Assembly: GCA_937959115.1 (NCBI GenBank)
Contig: CALGAW010000017.1
Span: forward strand, 1 to 64,000
From: an uncultured Saprospiraceae bacterium
GTDB taxonomy: Bacteria > Bacteroidota > Bacteroidia > Chitinophagales > Saprospiraceae
Direction: 5' to 3'
Length of the DNA stretch: 64,000 bases
A program made the translations under genes and the position numbers. This document shows, piece by piece, positions 7,917 to 16,500 of this stretch. How positions within the stretch are numbered: position 1 is the first letter of the stretch; the number at the start of each line of letters is the position of its first letter. A model generated the notes under the pieces. That model saw only the letters and a program-made list of their open reading frames with translations, had not been told where the DNA came from and searched no databases.

Positions 7917-9674
7917 TTATTCAAAATAAACCAATCGCTCTGAATCAGTATTGTTTAAAATGTTTGTTTCACCTCCACTAAACGGTAGAATGGTTGCAGT
8001 AAGTGTCGTCTGACCATCTGTTGATTGTGGATTGTAAAAGGATTGAAATCCAAAGGCGGAAATTCCTTCCCCTTCAATCACCAATCCAGATCCATTATAC
8101 GTCCAAGTATGGACAATTCCGTTATCTCCAAGGTAATTCCAATCTGCATTTTGAACTGGAATCAGCGCTGCCGTTGTAAGACCAATGTTCCACACAAAAA
8201 CGAACCGTGGATCCGAGGGAACTCGAACAATGATTAAAGAACCATTCGTGTCTACACTATCCAGCTCAGTAATTTGAATAGCGACTTCAACCGCTGATTG
8301 CCCAGCAATATTCCCAGGCAGAATAGTCATAACAGGTGTTAGATCAGGTGAAGGCACAGGACAATCGCTTTGATCTGCGGTCACTGGTAATGTGATACTT
8401 GAGGGATCAAAATCACAAGGATCAAGTGGATCAGTAGTATCCACACATTCAGCAGCATTTGCAACACCATCGCCATCACAGTCAAGTGCTGCTAGCACAT
8501 CTCCTGGATCATTTGAAATGACTAAACAGATATTCGTATTATTGATTACAGCTTCAACACATGGATCAATCGGACAAGGAGGCGCACAGTCTTTAGAGTC
8601 CACCCTAGTTCCAGCAATCACACTACAACCATTAGCGTCAGTAAGTGTTACAAAGTAAGCACCAACCGCCAAATTACTAGCGGTAGCGGTGGTTTGATTG
8701 CCAGTATTGTTGTCCCATTGATAAGAAAATGGTGGAACTCCTCCTACGTTTCCTGCAGTCGTCATTCCATCATCAATGCTATCACAACCAACGTGAGATA
8801 CACTAAAAAGTGGCACAACTGGATCTGGCTCAGCTATAGAAACTGCTCCAGTCTCTTCACATCCATCAGCATCAGTAACGGTAACGTAATAGGTTCCAGC
8901 TGTTAATCCATTGATACTAGGTTGATTTGATCCTGTATTCCAATTATAAGTGTATGGAGGTGTTCCATTCGTCGCAGCAGCAGATGCAGCACCACTTGCA
9001 TTACCATTACAATCCAAATTGACAGAAGCAAGTGTAGTCATCATGTTACACGTAGGAGTTACTACATTTCCTCCAAAAGAAACGTTCCAAAAGTTACCAT
9101 TTGAAACAGGAGAATTTACATATTTAAAACAAACCGATTGCGTTGTAGCAGTAGCCGTAAACGTTAACTTTTGTAGTGACCATGCATTACTTGGACCACC
9201 TGAAAAAGCAAAATTACCCATCGAAATATTATTCCCACAATCATATATATTTAAAATTCCATCATAGTTAACTACCACAGTTCCTCCTGCTGTACTCTGC
9301 AATTCAGCCATATAAAAATCAAAGTCATATGAAGTTCCTACTGTCAATCCAGTAATATCAACACCAACAACTTCAAGCTTATAACCTGTAACCCACGTCG
9401 TGTGCATATTAGGTGGATTTGTAACTGTTCCAACCCAGGGATAAGATGTAAATCCTGCCCAATATGTTGAGTTGGAAACATCTGTAGATCCCGTAACAAC
9501 ATACCAACCTGGAGGTGCACAATAATTACAAGGAGCAATCGTATTTGTTGCGGGTATTACTTGAGCCTGCAATTGTGCCGATAACATTGTTAAAAGTAAT
9601 AATTGTAGTACATATATTGAAAACCTGTTAAACCTACTAGTGTTCTTCCCTACAGTCTTAGTAAAACATTGCAT
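7917..9674 (-). CDS. SprB-repeat surface protein B (two-repeat version)
   Basis: The protein has 585 residues and is collinear with A and C, but carries only two SprB repeats, corresponding to the first and last repeats of A and C. Signal peptide ends near LQAQV; the N-terminal beta-sandwich domain ends FWNVSFGG; then the two repeats (NGTPPYTYNWNTGS and GGVPPFSYQWDNNTG cores), the Cys-rich linker PCPIDPC, one type-3-like loop (DCDGDGVANAAECVDTTDP) and the shared C-terminal domain ending NNTDSERLVYFE. The start ATGCAA and the leader TTTAAAATCGAAATT match gene A. The missing middle repeats are best explained by in-frame recombination between repeats. Probably an exported adhesin or binding protein; no T9SS type A or B tail is recognisable. 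Confidence 0.85.
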   Translation of the reverse strand: MQCFTKTVGKNTSRFNRFSIYVLQLLLLTMLSAQLQAQVIPATNTIAPCNYCAPPGWYVVTGSTDVSNSTYWAGFTSYPWVGTVTNPPNMHTTWVTGYKLEVVGVDITGLTVGTSYDFDFYMAELQSTAGGTVVVNYDGILNIYDCGNNISMGNFAFSGGPSNAWSLQKLTFTATATTQSVCFKYVNSPVSNGNFWNVSFGGNVVTPTCNMMTTLASVNLDCNGNASGAASAAATNGTPPYTYNWNTGSNQPSINGLTAGTYYVTVTDADGCEETGAVSIAEPDPVVPLFSVSHVGCDSIDDGMTTAGNVGGVPPFSYQWDNNTGNQTTATASNLAVGAYFVTLTDANGCSVIAGTRVDSKDCAPPCPIDPCVEAVINNTNICLVISNDPGDVLAALDCDGDGVANAAECVDTTDPLDPCDFDPSSITLPVTADQSDCPVPSPDLTPVMTILPGNIAGQSAVEVAIQITELDSVDTNGSLIIVRVPSDPRFVFVWNIGLTTAALIPVQNADWNYLGDNGIVHTWTYNGSGLVIEGEGISAFGFQSFYNPQSTDGQTTLTATILPFSGGETNILNNTDSERLVYFE

Positions 9675-10009
9675 AATTTCGATTTTAAATTAACCTAACT
9701 AACTATCGCTCAGCATTGTTTTAATAAACATCATCCTTTCAAAATAAGACATAAGCGATCTTTCTGTACAATGCCAATAACTGAAATTAAGAATTTTCAA
9801 ATTAAACATTCTAAATAGTTTGAATTTGTTAATTAATTATTTCAAAAAAAATGCATAAATGTGGAAAAAAAGGGAGACCGAAGTAAAAAATATCTCCTTA
9901 TAAAAAGATGAAAAACTAGGAACAGAAGCATCCCAATTTGGGTAAAAAGTAAAAAGACGAAAGACCAAAGAATCAACTATTAATCTTCCGTCTTCCGTCT
10001 ATTTACTTC
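9675..10009. other. Intergenic region between B and C with inverted repeat
   Basis: A 335-base gap. Next to the stop of gene C it holds an inverted repeat of 11-base arms (AGACGAAAGAC at 9955-9965 and GTCTTCCGTCT at 9990-10000, one mismatch) with a loop of 24 bases. It is related to the purine-rich tract after gene A and may serve as a terminator. The gene B leader lies at the other end. No other feature is seen. Confidence 0.45.
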
Positions 10010-12229
10010 TTACTCGAAATATACCAAACGCTCCGAATCTGTATTGTTTAGCGCATTAGTTTCGCCACCACTATAGGGAAGAACAGTAGCTGTAAGTGTT
10101 GTTTGTCCATCGGTGCCTTGAGGATCATAAAACGATTGAAAACCAAAAGCAGACATATCTTTAGCACCAATAATTAACCCTGAACCATTATACGTCCATG
10201 TGTGCACAAATCCGTTATCACCAAGGTAGTTCCAATCCGCATTTTGAACAGGAACTAGAGCCGCCAAAGTAAGTCCAATGTCCCACACAAAAATAAATCT
10301 AGGATCAGACGGCACCCGAACAATGATAACTGAACCATTCGTGTCTACACTATCCAATTCCGTAATTTGGATAGCGACTTCAACCGCTGATAATCCAGCT
10401 ATATTTCCAGGAAGTATCGTCATAATAGGTGTCAAGTCTGGAGTAGGCACAGGGCAGTCAGATTGATCTGCAGTTACAGGTAACGTAATACTCGTATCCT
10501 CAAAATCACAAGGATCAAGTGGATCAGTTCCGTCTGTACACTCAGCAGCATTTGTGACACCATCACCATCACAATCAAGCACAGCTAGAGGATCTCCTGG
10601 GTCATTTGAGATAACTGTACAGATATTTGTGTTATTGATAACAGCTTCTACGCAAGGATCGATTGGACAAGGTTGCGCACAGTCTTTTGAATTTACGGTA
10701 GTTCCAGCAACTGCATCGCAACCATTGGAATCTGTAAGCGTTACGTGGTAAACACCCGCAGCTAAATTGCTTGCAGTCGTTGTTGTTTGATTCCCAGCAT
10801 TGGTATCCCACTGATAAGAAATTGGTGGAATTCCTCCTATATTACTTGCCGTGGTCATTCCATCATCAAGACTATCGCAGCCAACATTAGCCACATTGAA
10901 AAGTATCGATACTCGAGCTGGCTCTGCGATAGCAACTGTTCCAGTGACTTGGCATCCCGCAGCATCTGTAACGACCACACTATAAGAACCTTCATCAAGT
11001 GTATTTGCAGTCATCATGGATTGTCCATTATTCCAAAGATAGTTATACGGAGGCGTTCCTCCTGTAACGGTAGCGGTAGCTGTGCCATCCTTTTCAGCAT
11101 AACAGGTAACATCTGTACTCGAGAGATCTAAGGACATTGCCCTACCTCCAACAACAGTCACAGAGCCAATAATCTGACATTGATTCGCATCTCTTACTGT
11201 TACAAAAATGGTTCCTGCTGATAATCCAGTGGCAGTAGGTGATGTTTGCCCATCGCTCCATAAATAGGTATACCCAGGTGTTCCTCCTGACATACTAACA
11301 GTCGCTGTACCAGTATTTCCAGCACATGGAATGGTTGTGGCCGTCACTCCAATTTTTAAATCTGCTGGTTCACTAATTACTGCAGAGCCAATTTCTTCAC
11401 AACCATCAGCATCCGTAATGCTTACTGTATAAGAGCCTGCTGTAAGTCCATTTATACTTGGTGAGTTAGCGCCTGTGCTCCATAAGTAAGTGTATGGTGG
11501 TGTTCCGTTTGTGGCTGTCGCTGTTGCAGCTCCAGTTGCATCTCCATGACATAGAACATTCACAGCAGCTAAAGCACTTGTCAAATCACAGGAAGGCGTA
11601 ACCACATTACCACCAAAAGAAACATTCCAAAAGTTCCCGTTCCAAAAGTTTCCATTTTGACCAGTCGAACTCAAATATTTAAAACATACCGCTTGAGTTG
11701 CAGCAGTAGCAGTAAAGGTTAACGTTTGAAGGGTCCAAGCATTATTTGGTCCACCTGAAAACGCAAAATTACCAAGCACAGTATTTGAATTACAATCATA
11801 AATATTCAAAATTCCATCAAAGTTTGGAACGACAGTTCCTCCTGCATTACTTTGCAACTCGGCCATGTAGAAGTCAAAATCATAGGTTGTTCCTACTGTC
11901 AATCCAGTAATATCCACACCGGCAATTTCAGTTTTATATCCATTCACCCAAGTGACATGTGTATTCGGAGGATCTATAACCGTACCTACCCAAGGGTAAG
12001 AAAGGTTGCCTGACCAATGAGTTCTATTCGATACATCTGTTGATCCAGCAACAATGTACCATCCTGGAGGTGCACAAACACCACATGTCCCAATCGTATT
12101 TGTAGCGGGAATTACTTGAGCTTGTATTTGAGCTGCAAATAAGATTAAAATAAACAACTGAAATACACCTGCTAAAATTACATGTAAACCATTGTCTTGT
12201 TTCTTTTTGGTAAAGGTTGAAGGTTTCAT
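10010..12229 (-). CDS. SprB-repeat surface protein C
   Basis: A 739-residue close paralogue of A: signal peptide ending near IQAQV; N-terminal beta-sandwich domain; four SprB repeats; Cys-rich linker; type-3-like loop (DCDGDGVTNAAECTDGTDP); and the shared C-terminal domain ending NNTDSERLVYFE. At the end of the N-terminal domain the residues NGNFW occur twice in a row (NGNFWNGNFWNVSFGG), caused by a 15-bp tandem duplication at 11625-11654 that A and B lack. The leader before ATG (TTAAATCTGAATT) resembles those of A and B. Function is inferred only as surface display or adhesion. Like A and B it has no recognised T9SS sorting tail, although the next genes downstream are a PorP/SprF protein and a type B cargo. 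Confidence 0.85.
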   Translation of the reverse strand: MKPSTFTKKKQDNGLHVILAGVFQLFILILFAAQIQAQVIPATNTIGTCGVCAPPGWYIVAGSTDVSNRTHWSGNLSYPWVGTVIDPPNTHVTWVNGYKTEIAGVDITGLTVGTTYDFDFYMAELQSNAGGTVVPNFDGILNIYDCNSNTVLGNFAFSGGPNNAWTLQTLTFTATAATQAVCFKYLSSTGQNGNFWNGNFWNVSFGGNVVTPSCDLTSALAAVNVLCHGDATGAATATATNGTPPYTYLWSTGANSPSINGLTAGSYTVSITDADGCEEIGSAVISEPADLKIGVTATTIPCAGNTGTATVSMSGGTPGYTYLWSDGQTSPTATGLSAGTIFVTVRDANQCQIIGSVTVVGGRAMSLDLSSTDVTCYAEKDGTATATVTGGTPPYNYLWNNGQSMMTANTLDEGSYSVVVTDAAGCQVTGTVAIAEPARVSILFNVANVGCDSLDDGMTTASNIGGIPPISYQWDTNAGNQTTTTASNLAAGVYHVTLTDSNGCDAVAGTTVNSKDCAQPCPIDPCVEAVINNTNICTVISNDPGDPLAVLDCDGDGVTNAAECTDGTDPLDPCDFEDTSITLPVTADQSDCPVPTPDLTPIMTILPGNIAGLSAVEVAIQITELDSVDTNGSVIIVRVPSDPRFIFVWDIGLTLAALVPVQNADWNYLGDNGFVHTWTYNGSGLIIGAKDMSAFGFQSFYDPQGTDGQTTLTATVLPYSGGETNALNNTDSERLVYFE

Positions 12230-12398
12230 AATTCAGATTTAATCAAACAATTTTGGTTAATAAACACTCATGTTTTTATATAGAATCTAGTGGAGACACT
12301 TAAATTAAGAATTTTTTCAAAATAATATTGAAAAGGAATCCAATTGTACTATAATTTTATTTTTACAAAATGATTCGTTTTTTTAGAATTTAAATATA

Positions 12399-12443
12399 AA
12401 AAAAAGGAGTCACCACATTCTTTTCCAAATATGATCACTCCTA
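12399..12443 (-). terminator. Intrinsic terminator after the PorP/SprF gene
   Basis: On the minus strand an 11-bp stem (AGGAGTGATCA with TGGTGACTCCT, one G-G mismatch) is followed by eight T. It sits about 30 bases after the stop of the PorP/SprF gene and would end the adhesin-SprF transcript. Confidence 0.65.
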
Positions 12444-12471
12444 ATATAATGAGAACGTTTCTTTTAAATAG

Positions 12472-13503
12472 CTAAGGACAATGCACCGCTCCCCGCTTTG
12501 CTCTTTGTTCAGCTTGCCAAAGATTAGTTTTATAGATAACAGCAATCTCAGGGCCACCAAGTCCATGCGAAGCATTCGAAAGACCTGAGATATTAAAGTC
12601 ATAACTAAAACTGATCCCCATCTGTAAATAATCTAACCGTACAACAGCTATTTGTGCATCTCGCCAGCGGTGCGTCGTACCCAATTGAAATGACATTCCA
12701 CCTTCCTCAGGCAGCAGCCCCGGCGTCAAGTTATACTTCAAGAGCGCACCTACATTCAGCTCTTTGTGAGGCCCTTGTATCAAAACCTCACTCCGCGGAA
12801 TAACTGAAATCTCTTCATTGATGGCAATTTCTCCTCCAATATGCGCGGTCCACTTTCTGTAAAGTCCCTCGCGCTCACCACTCAAAAACCGTTGATCTGG
12901 TTCATTGATGTGAGCCAGCGCGGCACCAGCATACATCTTGGTTTGACTGTTAGAAGCATAGAACCAACTGATACCTGCTGAAAAATCAAGATAGGTAAAC
13001 TGAGTCCGTTCCAACACTTCTCCACTTCCAAGGGAACTGTTAATCGTTTCACCATCAAACTGACTATCAAAAGTCAATGACGAGTAATTCAAACTACGAT
13101 TGACCATCCCAAACTTCCCACCAATACTAATGAAGTGTTCGGCATCCGAATTCAATGCTTTGGAAAAGGCACCAGACAAGTGAACTCCTGTTGACTTTAG
13201 ATCCGTATCTCCAGCCTTATCATTGGTTAGCGATAGCCCGACTCCAAAAAAATCATCAGAGTTTGGCCCCACTAAAATAGAAGCGTCTGCACTGGCATCA
13301 ATCGTTTGAAAAGGCGTGGTCACACTAGTCCATTGTGCTCGATAGTTGGCGGTAAGCCGAATATCGTGATTCATAAGACCAGTCATGGCAGGATTTAAGG
13401 ATAATGGAGCGTGGTAAAACTGTGATAAATGTGGGTCTTGCCCAGATACACAGGTGTAGCTCAGCAGTAGAGCTAGAACAGAAAACAAACTTACTTTAAA
13501 CAT
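12472..13503 (-). CDS. PorP/SprF family type IX secretion membrane protein
   Basis: A 343-residue protein with a signal peptide and the family hallmark near the N-terminus (DPHLSQFYHAPLSLNPAMTG), followed by alternating beta strands expected of an outer-membrane barrel. Members of the PorP/SprF family are outer-membrane partners of T9SS cargo. SprF in Flavobacterium johnsoniae is needed for surface delivery of SprB, and such genes normally lie just downstream of the adhesin they serve. Here it begins 18 bp after the stop of the giant PKD adhesin with a type B tail, so it is very probably that protein's partner. A terminator follows. The barrel could also serve the nearby SprB-repeat proteins A-C, which is speculation. 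Confidence 0.9.
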   Translation of the reverse strand: MFKVSLFSVLALLLSYTCVSGQDPHLSQFYHAPLSLNPAMTGLMNHDIRLTANYRAQWTSVTTPFQTIDASADASILVGPNSDDFFGVGLSLTNDKAGDTDLKSTGVHLSGAFSKALNSDAEHFISIGGKFGMVNRSLNYSSLTFDSQFDGETINSSLGSGEVLERTQFTYLDFSAGISWFYASNSQTKMYAGAALAHINEPDQRFLSGEREGLYRKWTAHIGGEIAINEEISVIPRSEVLIQGPHKELNVGALLKYNLTPGLLPEEGGMSFQLGTTHRWRDAQIAVVRLDYLQMGISFSYDFNISGLSNASHGLGGPEIAVIYKTNLWQAEQRAKRGAVHCP

Positions 13504-13521
13504 TTTACATACTTTTTTGCT

Positions 13522-16500
13522 TTATCGAATCAAGGTGATATTACCTTTTAGTAAAACGGTTCCATTGTTAAGGTCACACGGGGCTTTCACATAGTATACA
13601 TAGACATCAGGATTAAGCGGTTTTCCATTATAAGTACCATCCCAGCCTTCTTTCATGCTATTGGTATGGAAAACCATTTGCCCCCAACGATTAAACACAC
13701 AAAATTCTTCTACCATATCAATTGCACTACTACGAACATAGAGGATATCATTTAGTCCATCATCGTTTGGTGTAAAGGCGTTTGGTAGTACTAGGAGATC
13801 TGGACTACATTCAGTCACAACAATCAAATTAGTTGAACCTTGTCCAACACAGCCATTTTCATCAGTTACTGAGACTTGGACAAAAGTAGTTGTATCAGGA
13901 CTAGCATTAGGTCTTGGGCAATTCATACAATCAAATATATCTTCAGGCTGCCAGTCATAAATCGGATTGCTTGTACCTGACACGGTGGTTTCTATTTGAG
14001 TAGTCTCCCCTAGCAATACAGATTGGTACGGCAAGAGCTCGATCGTAGGTAGCGGATTTACAGTAACGGTTACAAATACAGTGTCTGAAGTACAGTTTCC
14101 TAACTCCCCAATTACAGTATACGTTGTTGTAGTATCGGGGTTTACCGCAAGCAAAGCATTGTTACCTAATGGGATTCCTGCCGCTGTTGTCCATGTGTAA
14201 GAAGTCGCATCACCATCAACTTCAAGGATTGCGGTGTCCCCAACGCAAATTGTCGCAGGATCTGCTTCTATTTCGGCTTTTTCTATTACAAAAACAGTAA
14301 CAGAATCTGTTAATACACACAAATCATTTTGCAAACTTATCTCATAAGTTGTTGTATTAGTAGGCGTTGCAAAAGGCATAAACGTTGTTGGATCATCAAG
14401 TGTATTTCCAGGAGTCCAAGTTACAATACCAAAACCTGTCGCCTCCAATTGTGTGCTTTCTCCTAGACAAATGTATTGATCTTGTCCAACATATAAATCA
14501 GCTTGACCAAATACATTAACAAGGACGGAATCTGTGATGATACATCCGTCCAAGGTTTCTACCTCTAGATAGTAATGCATCGTCTCTGTAGGTGAAACTA
14601 GAGGGTTTGGACAATAGGTACAAGACAGCCCAATAGATGGCGTCCATTTATGATTCAACCCCGTTGTAGCTGAGAGTTGAACGGATTCTCCTTCACAGAT
14701 CGTACGATCAGGTCCTGCAACTTCCATTGGATTAGTCAATACGGTTACAGTAATTGAATCGACTCTTGAACAGCCTCCTTGATTCGTTACGGTTACGACA
14801 TAAGTAGTTGTTTGAGTCGGTTGTGCAATAGGATTAAAGCAATTCGTATAGCAGCTAAGTCCAGGCCGAGAAGTATCCCAATTAAATGAAATGTTACTCT
14901 GATTTGAGGTGGCAGTTAACTGTACCAAACCTCCAGGGCAAGCAGTCGTATCCCCAAACAAGTTTAACTGTGGAACAGGATATGGACTAACAACCAGTGT
15001 CATGGTATCATAAGCAACACATCCATTGCTTCCTGCGATCTGTACTACGTATTCTGTCGTCGTTGTTGGGTTTGCCACTGGATTAGAGCAAGAAGTACAA
15101 CTCAACCCTGTAGACGGACTCCAAGAATGCGTTCCATTGCCAACACTTTGCAGTTGGATTGATTCCCCTAGGCAAATAAATTCATCCTGACCAGCATCAA
15201 CGTTTGGTATTGGATCAATCACCACATTTTGTGAATGCGTAGAAGTACAACTATCATTACTACTAATCGTTAAAGTGACTGTATAGGTTCCTGCTTGTTG
15301 AAAAACATAACTTGGGTGTTGAAGAATACTTGTATCACCAGTTCCAAAATCCCAATACCAGTCAACAATACTACCAGAAGCAATCGTAGAATTATCTGTA
15401 AAACTTGCTAATGCGGGTTCACAAGGAGAAGCCATTGATATGGAATAATCTGCTGTTGGGACATCAAAAACAGTAACATAGTTCGGTTGAATAAACGTAT
15501 CAAGACAAACGCCATTATCAACAATTAATGTTACCGGATAATTTCCTGAAGTAGAATAGGTTACTGCTTGATTTGGACTTGTAGATGTTGTTGGTGATCC
15601 ACCTGGAAAATGCCATTCAAATGTTGGGTTTGGAAGGCTGGAGTAGATACTACTCTCGAACAATACACTTCCTGACCCACAAAAAGATTGAGGTGTTGTT
15701 GAAATTGAAACATCTAATTCATCAATGACTACTGGATCACTTGCAACGATTGTTCGCTGACAGCCTTGTGCATCTTCTAATACTAAAATTGGCGTACAGA
15801 TTCCTGCTTGGTTGTAAACAAATGTTGCGGTATCAATTGTATCACTGCTGACATGCACCTGAACATCGCCACACCCATTATCCCAAGTATAGATTGCAGC
15901 ATCCTTGGCTATGGCTGTCAAGGTCACTTCTAAAGGCGCACATCCAGAATCTGGAGTAAACGTGAAGCTTCCAATTGGTCCATCAATCACAATGTAACCT
16001 GGCTTGCAGATCGTATCCCAACAACCCGATACCGATTCAATATATAAGCAGACATCATAAGATCCTGGTTCTGAGTAGATATGTGTCGGATTTTGTGCAT
16101 TGACTACAGCACTGTTATCACCAAAGTCCCAGAACCAATCAACAGCATTCAGTGATTGGTCTGAAAAGTTAACAGGTAAGGGTGGACAAGGTGCATAAAG
16201 GGAGTCTGCAGTAAACTCCGCTACTGGATTCCCTACATTAATATAATTAGGTAAGCAAAGCGTACTATCACATCCAAGGTAGTCTGTAACGGTTAAACAG
16301 ATGGTGTAAACACCTTCATTTGTATAAAAGTGAGTGGGCTGCTCCACAGTGGAGGTATTGCCATCACCGAAATCCCATAAATAAGTGGATGGTGTAGCTG
16401 AATTCGTCGTATTGTTAAAGGTCACTGTTTGATCAGTACATAGATTACTGGCTACGTTAAAAGAAACTTCTGGGTAGGTTACAATGATTGGATTTGGCAA

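Noticed and set aside
5257-12229. Regularly repeated blocks that could be mistaken for a CRISPR or satellite array
   Set aside because: They are in-frame SprB repeats of about 70 residues within long coding sequences; no short direct repeats with unique spacers.
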